DNA of 64,000 nt, taken from the NCBI RefSeq assembly GCF_035582795.1, contig NC_134365.1:42698135-42762134 (forward strand), read 5' to 3'. This DNA comes from Mycteria americana. Its lineage: Eukaryota; Chordata; Aves; Ciconiiformes; Ciconiidae. Both the position numbers and the translations under genes were made by a program. Below the pieces are notes generated by a model. It saw nothing but the letters and a program-made list of their open reading frames with translations, was not told the DNA's origin and ran no database searches. Positions within the stretch are counted from its first letter, which is position 1. Each line of letters opens with the position of its first letter. Of the stretch, positions 1 to 37,200 are shown piece by piece.

Positions 1-559
1 CACAAAACTATGCCTTTGTCCTAAAGACTGTAGGTAGGAATCTGGTAAAATTTAATTACATATTCCAGAATATACTACACTATTGTACTCACATATTTTA
101 ATATGCATAATATTAAAGACTATAAAAAAACAACTTATCAATGTATAGAAATAATGGCCCAAAGAAGGATCTAGCACAAAATTAACTGAAGAAATGAGAT
201 TGTGTCTGTACTTTTTGCCAGTAACTTTTTAAATTCAATGCCAGTTTAAGACAGGATCAGCGTTATGCTTCGGCATTTTTTCAGAGATGATGTTGACACA
301 GAGATTAATGTTTTATTGATTGCATTCACAATTATTCTGTACTGTCTCCACGATCTTTAGCCAGACTGTTTATTTAAAGAGAGAGAGAGGAGAAAGTATT
401 CTTATGATTGATTTATTCTGGTATCAGATTTTAATAATATTCTGATAAATATCTAACTTTTGTTTAATTTCATTTATAATATTACTATTGTTCTTTGCAT
501 TGAGCTGTAAAGATAGAGATACAGAAATGAAAATTAAATGGGTTCTGGTAGACACAAAC

Positions 560-25649
<25,090 letters not shown>

Positions 25650-26029
25650 TGCCCGCCGGCGGCCGCCCGCGTCCCGCCGCACCGCCCCTGCCTCCGCCCG
25701 CCTTGGGGCCTTGCCCGATACAGCAGCGCGCAGGGGCCAATCTGAGCCAGGCTGCGCACGGAAGTTTCGCAAGATAGCGCCTCAGCTGAGCGGGGAAGAA
25801 GAATTCCCCGTTCCTCCTGAGGAAGTGCCCTGTTCGGGGGCGGCTGCATGCCCGAACATCTCTCCCTGCGCTCACCTGCAAGTCTGTCACCTGAGGCGAC
25901 AGGGCTGCTCCCCGGGCTGGCGGGGACGGGGCGGATGCCAGCCGGCCCTGGCGGACAGCCGACAGGAAAGCGGGGCACAGCAATTGCCTCTCCTGGGCAC
26001 TTAGGCATTGCACGGGTCTGTGTCCTCAA

Positions 26030-27600
26030 CTAACCCACGCAGCTGAAATCAGGGACTTCAAAACAGCAGCAAAAGGGCTCACGGTGAACGCTTGTAGCCC
26101 TGGGTCAGAAATACAGCAGTTACCCCCAAGTAGCTCAAAGCCTTATGGACAAAGGCTTCAAGCAGCAACCGCATCCACAGACTAGTGAAGGTGAAAGCCA
26201 GGGCACCGATGATTCAAACACTGCCCAAGGCAGTGAAATCCTGCGGGTAAGAAGGTCACCAGCAACAGCGGCAGGGCCTAGAAGGCAGCAATACTGACCT
26301 GCATCCATGCCAGTCCTCACAGCAGAACGAGCGATGGAGCCACAAACAGCAAACACCATGGCAGCACAGCACGCCTGGTTCCCATTCCTTCATTCCTTCT
26401 GATCAAAGGCTTTGAAATTAGTTTCAGTTCACTTTAGTTAGGCTTTATTAGTTATCTCAGAGGATAGCCTCTATGCAGTTACGATTTTTTTAAACAGTTC
26501 CAGTTTTCCTGAATGACCAGACCTATGCCACTTATTTTTAAAAACCAAATTGTGTCCAAGTACCAGTTCCAATTCATCTGTTCTGTCTTGGGGAAAAAAA
26601 ATCTGTCACCTCTTGAGAAACCCTGGCTTTTTGGTCAATCAGTTTTCCAAAGTTGGACAAAATCTCACTTATTGCAAAACTAATAATACACTGACGCTAA
26701 GAATGTATTTCTGTATGCTGCTACTTCCAAGCTTGCATGATACATTTTTAGAACCAAAGACAGACCATGTTTCTACACAAGAATGAACAATTCATTCCGT
26801 TTCAGTGAGTGACACAGTAATAGTTTTGGTCCCTTTAACTATGGTACATTTCCTGCACAAAAACAAATCCCAGTGTTATCTTCCTGTAAGAAAAAAGATG
26901 GCAAAAGAGTTCAGGTGTTATAACTGGCCTACTTAAAAGCTATGCAATTATAAAACAGAAAATTGAACAGCATTGTACTGTCAGACCTACCTCTTATGTA
27001 ATTCCTGTCATTAAAGAGTGGCTGTTTCATAGGCATGCGCATTAAGTGAACAAAGAATTAGTAGAAAATAAAGGTCTGGACAAAAATGATTCTGGCAAAG
27101 GAAAAAAAATGCTTTTCTAAACACTGACCTAAAAAAGCCACTACTGAGTTGGCATAACATATTGAAGAAAGAAACCCCCAAGCCCCACCGTTCTTGAATT
27201 CTATGTAGCAACCCACCTGTTAATACTGACGTAAGAAAAAGTGTATTACCAGGCCAGATTCTATAGTGTTAAAATACATATGAAAGCAGGGATACTAGTA
27301 CTAATGGGCATCAATCAATTGTTAGGCGGCGGCTGAGTTTAACCATGACAGGTGGGGAAGAAATTAAGTGATCCAGTATAATGCATTAAGGCTTAAATTG
27401 ACATACAAAACTATACATCACTCCTGAGGAGACAGCAAACTGAGACATAATTATTTTAAAATAGTGTCTGTGGCTAAATTTCTCTCTCCAAATAAAGAAA
27501 CTTGTCTATGAATGCACCTCTAAGACTTAACCTGCACTGCTTCTCATTCCCCGCCCCTAGAGAAAAGCTTTCCAGAGAGCTAAATTCATCAGTGCATGCT
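26030..27600. other. Intergenic region between the CAPS2 promoter and the RIC3-like 3' end
   Basis: Unique-looking AT-rich DNA. I see no exon with coding-like splice borders, no recognised repeat and no RNA gene. The small open frames here have no family resemblance. Confidence 0.5.
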
Positions 27601-27993
27601 CTTTAATGAACTCAAGAAAGTCACAGTTCAAGTGGCACCATGCTTACTAGTTAGAAAACATTTATGAAACATCTATTCTTTATAGTCTTAATTACAAGAT
27701 AGTACAATATTTTAGTGAAGCATCAGATATAATTACAGTGCATTATATACAGAGTACAGAAATAATTTTATAGAAAAAATAAATAGAAAAAAAATATGTA
27801 AACATCCTGAGTGAAATTCTGCTGCCACTGAAGTCAGTTACAGAACTGTCACAGATATGAGCACAGGCAGTATTTCACCCCTCTTTTAAAGCATATAGCA
27901 GTGCACATAACTTCATTCAAAACCATTTAAAGTGCATACAACATTGTAAAAAAAAAAATTCATAAGCTTTTGAAAGTTTTACATATGCAGATT

Positions 27994-28268
27994 TCATTCA
28001 TATCTATTACGTCTCCTCAATTCCATCTCTTCTGATTCAAAGGCATCTTTCTTTATCATTTCTTGGTCTTCTACCACATCTGGCTCAAACTGATGTACTT
28101 CACATATATCATATAATTCATGCTCTTCTATTTGGTAATCATTATCAACATCCTCAAGCAAATCTTCATTGCTGTCATCTTCTCTGTCATCTATTTCTTT
28201 CTCTTGAGAATGTTCAGCAAACGACTGAATGAGGTCTTCAAGTTTCTCATTACAAATGTGGCTGACAT
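27994..28268 (-). CDS. RIC3-like exon 6 (acidic C-terminus and stop)
   Basis: Ninety codons and a TGA (27996-27994). It starts [20 protein letters not shown], continues with a strongly acidic stretch ([18 protein letters not shown]) and ends [10 protein letters not shown]. The acceptor is AATTATAAG. Confidence 0.83.
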
Positions 28269-31200
28269 CTTATAATTCACAAAAAAAAAATCAAAATGAA
28301 AGTTTAAATTACTAGAAAGGCTCCAAATTTCATGGTCAGTTTAGAAGTAGAATATTCATTTTTCATTTGTTTTCCTCTCTTTCATTAAGACTCAACTAAT
28401 GCAAAAATTCCCCAAATTTGTAGTGAACCATTCATAAGATTTAAGATTTCTCTTGGACTACCATGCACCTCTTGGAAGTCTCCAGTTGAAGCTAATATAC
28501 AATTTGCTGTTTAGTATATTATGCAAGCATTACCCCCAGTCTCAGAGGTCCCTGTCTGGGAATCCTCAGACTACAGTTAGTCCGATACTAACAGACTGCT
28601 CAAAAACTCACATTCAAGAAGCCCGTTTTAACAAAGCAGAACATGACTTGTGTGGTCTATCCTAGTTCAATGTCTTTTAACACTTATTCTGAAAAAAATC
28701 ATGATATGTAAAAAATCTGAAATCAGGTACACCTCAAACAGGAAGAATGGTACTCCTCCAGAATAAAATTAATTCCACACACATTACCTAAGATGCAGGA
28801 GCTAAATGTTATTATAGTGAGGTCTGTTTATTCTTTTAAAATATAAACTACTTAGTTATCTGTCCTACTGGAAATCAAAGTACCTTTCATCTTGTTTTCT
28901 GATTTATCCAATCCACTTTCCTTCATCAGTCGTCTAATTGATTGGAGCTGTGTCATTATTTCATCTTTCTGCTCACAAGCTAAAGCATTAACACTAGGAA
29001 AAAAGACAGATGTCAACAGCAGAAGGACTACCTTGGAAGTGAGTGCTTGATACTAATTCACAAGATCGCAATATTTCCTTCAGTGGATAAATACCATAGT
29101 TAAGTTAGCAACATGTTTAGGTCAAGCTTTTCTTTGAGAACCGTCCCTTGAGAAGTGGGGAGTCCATCACTTACACCTACTGAACAATCTAGTCACTCAA
29201 TTCTAACATTGGAGCCCCAATGGCCAAGGTTGAGTAATGACTACTGAAACAATTATCCAAAGTAATTTTACTTTGGCCTAATACAGAACTTTACTGTTTA
29301 GAGGCTTTTCTCATTTATTTCAGATTTTGTTTACTCTCTCCCCTCCCCATCACTACTAGAAACTTTTTAGGCAAATTGGTCAGTGAATTTGCCGTTTAAC
29401 AGTTTCAGCACATATTACATTCAGAAGTAGACTAAATGAACAATCGTGAAACTCTACATGTTTTAAGCTAGGCTTCATGAAGGATGTCAGTCTACACAAA
29501 ATGGACTGTATGGATACTTTTATTTCCAGTAGATGGATAAGGCCCTAGCTTCTTAAAGAAAGAACATCTCTGAAACTACAAGGAGGTTATATTACTTATT
29601 CCTTTGTTTTACACTACCAGAAAGAAGTTATGTTTCCCCAAAACACATGCAATCACTTAACAGGTTCCTTTCAAAATGCAAAAATAAGCAGCTATACCTT
29701 AATAACTAGTTTTGTCTTCTAATGATATCAAAAGGAAGAAACTCATTCTGCTACCAGAAATGTAATTCCCAGAAGGGCTTTCAAATGCTACTGAGCTTAA
29801 GCAATTTTCAGTATTACTCTCCTTGGTTCACATTAAAGTTTAAGTTGTTAAGCTATAGTAACTTCATCATAAGTCCGAGCTTTTACATTTATGTTTGGTG
29901 AACAAGACATGGAAGGTGTCTGTGAAAGGACTGCAAATGGCAGAAAAGGTGTTACCTGCAAAAGGCTACAGAAACAATAAGTAATTAAAGAAGGTTCCAA
30001 AACACTGTTCCCTACTTATACGTAATGAACATTCTAAGAACTCTTTGTTAACATTTTGGAGAATTTCAATTTACAGAAAACAATACTAACTGAGATGTTT
30101 CAGAAACACTCACCAGTTTGACAGTGGATCCAGCTGAGTCAATAAAGAATTCAACATTTTCTCTGTCTGTGCTAGATGTTGCTCCAGTTCTAAAAGCTGA
30201 TGCTCTAACAAAACACAAAAGCAAAAAAAAGAGGGAGGCAAGGGGAGGAGGATAGAGGGGGAGGAGGAGAGAGGGGGAGGAAGGGAGCAGGGGGGGCAGG
30301 AGAGCGAGAACATTGTAACAAATTTATTTACAATACCAAAAGGACATTAATTTATATTTTTGGTTGGGCAGATTCAAAAACAGGAAGGTTTTTTTTCTCT
30401 GTAAAATTCTAGAATATGAAAAGGGAGTTGTGGGAGTAAGAACAGAAGTCCTTCTCATCCAATAACCTGTCTCCAATAGTGTCCAACAGAGGATGGCTTG
30501 GTAGAAACAGAGTGACAATGTGGCTCTCACCTTCCCAGCCTCAAAAACTATGCAGTTCCAAGACTTCCTGAGGTGTAAGTCGTGTATTTATACTTAATAT
30601 ATTGTCACGAATTTGCCTACTCACACCTTGCAAATATATTCAACACTTAATGCACTAGAGTTGAGAGGAATAACTCCACCTAAAATACTATTAAACTTTG
30701 AAGAAAGAAGAATGCAACACACCAGGATGGTGAGTAGGCAGTGTAGCAAATCATTGCTGAACCTGATTACAGATCTGGTGTATAGGGACACCAAAAGAGG
30801 CTGCTAGTTGTTTAATTAACTAAAAATGTATCTACACAAGGGGCAAAAAAAGTATCAAACAGCTCAACTTTGACGCGTCACAACTTTTTCTCCAAAGGAA
30901 AGCCCACTTCTTGGCAGTACAGAATAGACTGAATCAGACAGTCAAGAGTACTCTTCTGTAACATGAAGAAAACAATAGTATCATTTATTCTGTCTGTTCT
31001 ATAAACAATTAATGTTTTGACAGGTCTCTAATTTGGCCCAGAAATTCAAGAGTCTCTATAATTGTTTATCCATACTGTTCACTATCAATACAGTTCAACC
31101 CTATATCCTTTTAAAATACCCTATTAATTCTAAAGATTATTATATCCTATTTAAACATCCTATTCTACTGGAGAAAACTGAACAGGTCTTAAGTGAGAAA

Positions 31201-34200
31201 AACATCAGACATTAAAAGGCAGAGAATCATACTATATTACTATATCTGTTTTAAAGAACATTACCATCTGGAGTTTTCAAACAAACCTCTAACAAGCATT
31301 TCAAATATATAGAAAAACAAAGTGGTTTTTGTAGGTTCCTAACTGCACTTCAGTAACTTAAAAGACTGTTCTCGTTTAGATAGACTGCATCAATAAAAAT
31401 ACGTAGCTTTGTTCCAGCAGCAAATACACATTTCTGGTGAACATACGCATTCTGAATGGGTACCTTACCCGTTTCCTTTGCCTTCTCTTCTGTACTTTTT
31501 TCCTTTTTGGAGAGACTTTCTTCATGTGACTTCATCTTTAATAAATACAATCGTGTTAAAAGACTTCATCACTATTTGTATATTAAAAATAAAAATGCAT
31601 TTAGACATTTACTGAAAGTAAATAGCAACCACAAAAATGTGCTCTATTAATGAAACTTTTTTCACAGAATCACAGAATCATATAGGTTGGAAAAGACCTT
31701 TAAGATCATCGAGTCCAACCATAAACCTAACACTACCAAGACAACCACTACACCATGTCTCTAAGCACCTCATCCAAACGTCCTTTAAATACCTCCAGGG
31801 ATGGCAACTCAACCACTTCCCTGGGCAGCCTGTTCCAATGCTTGATAACCCTCTCGGTGAAGAAAAATTTCCTAATATCCAGTCTAAACCTCCCCTGGCA
31901 CAACTTGAGGCCATTTCCTCTTGTCCTATCACTTGTTACCTGGGAGAAGAGACTGACCCCCACCTCTCTACAACCTCCTTTCAGGTAGTTGTAGAGAGCG
32001 ATAAGGTCTCCCCTCAGCCTCCTTTTCTCCAGGCTAAACAGTCCCAGCTCCCTCAGCCGCTCCTCATAAGACTTCTGCTCCAGACCCTTCACCAGCTTCG
32101 TTGCCCTTCTCTGCACACGCTCCAGCACCTCAATATCCCTCTTGTAGTGAAGGGCCCAAAACTGAACACAGTAGTCGAGGTGCGGCCTCACCAGTGCCAA
32201 GTACAGGAGCACGATCACTTCCCTAGTCCTGCTGGCCACGCTATTTTTTATACAAGCCAGGATGCCATTGGCTTTCTTGGCCACCTGGGCACACTGCTGG
32301 CTCATATTCAGTTGGCTGTCAACCAACACCCCCAGGTCCTTCTCTGCCAGGCAGCTTTCCAGCCACTCTTTCCCAAGCCTGTAGCGTTGCATGGGGTTGC
32401 TGTGGCCCAAGTGCAGGACCTTGCACTTGGCCTTGTTGAACCTCATACAATTGACCTCGGCCCATCCATCCAGCCTGTCCAGGTCCCTCTGCAGAGCCTG
32501 CCTACCCTCCAGCAGATCAACACTCCCACACAACTTGGTGTCATCTGCAAACTTACTGAGAGTACACTCGATCCCTTCGTCCAGATCATTGATAAAGATG
32601 TTAAACAGAACTGGCCCCAACACAGAGCCCTGGGGAACACCGCTTGTGACCGGCCGCCAACCGGAGTAAACGCCATTCCCCACCACTCTTTGGGCCCGGC
32701 CATCCAGCCAGTTCTTTACCCAGCGAAGAGTACACCCATCCAAGCCATGAGCAGCCAGTTTCTCCAGGAGAATGCTGTGGGAGACCGTGTCAAAGGCTTT
32801 ACTGAAGTCTAGATAGACAACATCCACAGCCTTTCCCTCATCCACTAGGCGGGTCACCTTGTCATAGAAGGAGATCAGGTTGGTCAAGCAGGACCTGCCT
32901 TTCCTGAACCCATGCTGGCTGGGCTTGATCCCTTGGTTATTCTCTACATGCTGTGTTATAGCACTCAGGATGATCTGCTCCATCAGCTTCCCCGGCACCA
33001 AGGTCAGGCTGACAGGCCTGTAGTTCCCCGGGTCCTCCTTCCAGCCCTTCTTGAAGATGGGTGTCACATTCGCTAATCTCCAGTCAGCAGGGACCTCCCC
33101 AGTTAGCCAGGACTGCTGGTAAATGACGGAAAGGGGCTTCGTGAGCTCTTCTGCCAGCTCCTTCAACACTCTCGGGTGGATCTCATCAGGCCCCATAGAC
33201 TTGTGAGTGTCTAAGTGGTACAGCAGGTCACTCACCATTTCCCCCTGGATTATGGGGGCTCCAGTCTGGTCCCCATCCCTATCTTCCAACTCCAGGGGCT
33301 GGGTACCCAGAGAACAGTCGGCCCTGCTAATAAAGACTGAGGCAAAGAAGGCATTAAGTACCTCAGCCTTTTCCTCATCCTTGGTCACTGTGTTTCCTCC
33401 CCCATCTCCTAGGGGCTGGAGATTCTCCTTAGCTCTCCTTTTGCTGCTAATGTATTTGAAGAAGTGGTTTTTGTTGTCTTTTATAGCAGCAGCCAGACTG
33501 AGCTCTAGCTCAGCTTTGGCCCTTCTAATTTTCTCCCTGCACAGCCTTGCTGCACCTTTGTAGTCCTCCTGAGTTGCCCACCCCTTCTTCCAGAGGTTGT
33601 AGACTCTCCTCTTTCTCCCGAGTTCGTGCCAGAGCTCTCTAGTCAGCCAGGCCGGTCTTCTTCCCCGCCGGCTCGTCTTTCGGCACCTGGGGACAGCCCG
33701 CTCTTGTGCCTTTAGGACTTCCTCCTTAAAGAATGTCCAGCCTTCCTGGACCCCTTTGCCCATAAGGGCTGCCTCCCAGGGGACTCTCTCGACCAGTCTC
33801 CTAAACAGGCCGAAGTCCGCCCTCCGAAAGTCTAAGGTGGCAGTTTTGCTGACCCCCCTCGCCGCTTCTCCACGTATCAGAAACTCTATCATTTCATGAT
33901 CACTCTGCCCAAGACAGCCTCCAACCATCACATCGCTCACAAGTCCTTCTCTGTTGGTGAACAAGAGGTCCAGCGGGGCACCTTCCCTCGTTGGCTCACT
34001 CACCAGCTGCGTCAGGAAATTATCTGCTACACGCTCCAGGAACCTCCTGGACTGTTTCCTCTCTGCTGTATCATATTTCCAGCAGATATCCGGCAGGTTG
34101 AAGTCCCCCACAAGAACAAGGGCTAGCGATCGTGAGGCTTCACCCAGCTGCTTATAGAATAGTTCATCTGTCTCCTCATCCTGGTTGGGTGGTCTGTAAC

Positions 34201-37200
34201 AGACTCCCACCACAATATCTGCCTTGTTGGCCTTCCCCCTGATTCTTACCCATAGACACTCCACCCTATCGTCACCATCATCGAGCTCTAAGCTATCCAG
34301 ACACTCCCTGACATATAGGGCTACCCCACTGCCTCTCCTGCCTCGCCTATCCCTCCTGAAGAGTTTATAGCCATCCATCGCCGCACTCCAGCTGTGCGAG
34401 TCACCCCACCACGTTTCCGTGATGGCCACCATATCATAGTTTTCCTGATGTACAATGGCTTCCAACTCCTCCTGCTTGTTACCCATGCTGCGTGCATTGG
34501 TGTAGAGGCACTTCAGCTGGGCTGTCACCTGTGCCTCCTTCATAGAAGGACACCCCTTGCGTGCTTTGAGGCGTTTCACTGGTGTTTCCCTCTTGGCTCC
34601 CATTGCCTCAGTATCCCCTGGCTCAACTCTGCTCGACTTTGGCTGTGCCCAAGCGTACCCCGCACATCTCGAGGACTCAGGCCGAGCGCCCTCGCTAGCA
34701 CCCGCTCCCTCTAACCTTGGCACGTCATCCCTTAGCTTCCCTCGGGCAAGCCTGATATTATCCCTCTCCCCCTTCGGGTCTAGTTTAAAGCTCTGTCAAT
34801 GAGCCCTGCAAGTTCCTGAGCAAAGATTCTCTTTCCCCTTTGAGAAAGATGAATCCCATCAGACGCCAGCAAACCCGGTGCTGCGTAGGCCATCCCGTTA
34901 TCAAAAAAACCAAATCCGTGGCGATGACACCAGCCACGGAGCCATGCATTAATAGATTGGGCATCTCTGTTCCTTCTTGTGTCACTGCCCACCACTGGAA
35001 GGAGAGAGGAGAAAATAACCTGTGCTCCTGAGTTCCTTACTAGCCGTCCCAAGGCCCTCAAGTCTCTTTTGATCACCCTAGGACTTCGTGTTGCAGCCTC
35101 ATCGCCCCCCACATGGAAGAGCAGTAGGGGGTAATAGTCCGAGGGCCGTACCAGGCTAGGGAGTACCCTCGTGACATCCTTCACGCGGGCCCCAGGGAGG
35201 CAACAGACTTCCCTAAGAGGAGGGTCCGTCCGGCATATCGGACCCTCGGTTCCCTTCAGAAAGGAGTCACCCACAACTATAACCCTTCTTCTCTTCCTCG
35301 TGGAGGTGGTGGTAAGACGAGAGGTACGTTCTTCTGACCTGGGTGACACCTCTGGTGTAGATAGACTGTCGTCCCCATCCTCCACTGACTGGCCTTCCAC
35401 CTCCAGGGCCTCATACCTGTTGTGTAGAGGCACCTGGGGGGGCGAGGTGGGCAGGGAGGGCCTTCGCCTGCCGCCACGAGCGCAGACTCGCCTCCATTCA
35501 CTCTCCTCCTCTGAGCTGCTGCCTTCAGCCCGGCGGGGGGGGACAGAGGATCCCCTTGATCGTGGGTTCTTACTGGCGCCTGCTGCTGCTCTTGTTCCCG
35601 TCTCGGGGGGGGCAGAGCCTGGCACCACCAGTCGATCTCTTTTTCAGCCTCCCTGATGCTCCTTAACCTTTCCACCTCCTCCCGTAGCTCTGCCACCATG
35701 CAGAGCAAGTCATCCACCTGGTCGCACCTCACGCAGCTGTCCGCATGGCTGCCGTGCGTGAACAGCGAGATGCCCAGGCACTCCCTGCAGCCCGAGACCT
35801 GGGTGGCCGCATGTTTTCCCGGCAGCTCCGTCTGGGTAGCCGCATGCACTCTGGCGAGCACAGAGGGCATCGCTTTCTGACAAGTGAATACCATAGTTGA
35901 GTTCCTTCTGGAAGGATGGGGACTACCAAATGAACTCACTTCTCACAGATCCTCTTGAGCTAGTAGGGTGCCTTCGCCTTCCCTACACGCCCTGCCTGCG
36001 CGAACTGCCGCGCAAACTGCCGCGCCACGCCCTTCTGACGCGCCATGCCCTGTTTGCCCATCCTGGTCGCCGCGCTCCTGGTCGCTCACGCTCCCTGGGA
36101 GATGCTCTTGTACGGGAAGGGGATTTCCGCCGTCACTCTCGTCACCGCCCACGCTGAGTCAGAGCCGGGCCCTCGTCAGGAGCTCCCGCCTTCCTGGTCA
36201 GGGGCCGGGGGGGGGTGGCTGCGCCCTCCCTTTTCTTTTTCCTCCCTTCCCTGCGCGGTTTTGCTGATCCAGCAGCGGTCCCCCGACGCGGTCCTCTGTC
36301 TCAGAGCTGCTCGCCTCGGAAGCTTCGCTGAAATGGCTTCAGCTGAGATATCTCAGCTGAAACATTTCAGCTGAGATAGAGTTAATTTTCTTTATAGTGG
36401 CTGGTATGGGGCTATGTTTTGGATTTGTGCTGAAAACAGCGTTGATGATAACACACTGATGTTTTAGTTGTTGCTGTACTAGTCAAGGACTTTTCAGCTT
36501 CCCATGCTCTGCCAGCTGCCCAAGAAGCTGGGAGGGGACACAGCCAGGACAGCTGACCCCAACTGACCAAAGGGATATCCCATACCATATGATGTCATGC
36601 TCAGTATATAAAGCTGGGGAAGAAGAAGGAAGGGGGGGACATTCGGAGTGATGGCGTTTGTCTTCCCAAGTAACCGTTACGCGTGATGGAGCCCTGCTTT
36701 CCTGGAGATGGCTGAACACCTGCCTGCCCATGGGAAGGAGTGAATGAATTCCTTGCTTTGCTTTGCTTGCGTGCGCAGCTTTTGCTTTACCTATTAAACT
36801 GTTTTTATCTCAACCCTCGAGTTTTCTTACTTTTGCTCTTCCGATTCTCTCCCTCATCCCCCCAGGGGGGAGTGAGCGAGCGGCTGCGTGGTGCTTAGTT
36901 GCCAGCCGGGGCTAAACCACGACACTATCTTAAGCTAACAGTTCTGATTTTAAGCAATGACAACATGACTGACAAAAGTTGTAAAAGAAAGCAGTTGCTA
37001 TTTCAACTCCAGTTTTCCAAAATGAGCACAAGGAACCTTCTAGGTTACTGGATTTACCTCCTACCATTAACTAGGAGGTAAAACTTCTTTCTTAAAGTAA
37101 TAAAGATGCTATTATAAAAATATTTACATTTCAATCCCACAAGCACAAGTGCAAAGAGTTGTAACACCCAAAATATTGGTTTTATGATGTTTAAATCTTA

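Larger units (their letters stand above)
31661..36357 (-). mobile_element. Near full-length CR1 LINE retrotransposon
   Basis: A non-LTR retrotransposon of about 4.7 kb, in sense orientation inside intron 2 of the RIC3-like gene. In element order: a GC-rich 5' untranslated region (about 35940-36357), ORF1 with one frameshift, intact ORF2, and a short 3' untranslated region ending in ATTCTGTG-type 8-mers (two units near 31664-31680). Near-identical 10-bp repeats flank it: TGAAACTTTT at 31651-31660 and TGAAACATTT at 36358-36367, a likely target-site duplication. Most avian CR1 copies are heavily 5'-truncated, so this length is unusual. Confidence 0.88.

Noticed and set aside
31637-32812. A 391-codon open frame on the plus strand
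   Set aside because: It is exactly antisense to the conserved CR1 ORF2 tail and reverse transcriptase. The frame is open because of the codon use of the real gene.
35171-35656. A 161-codon plus-strand frame
   Set aside because: Antisense to CR1 ORF1.
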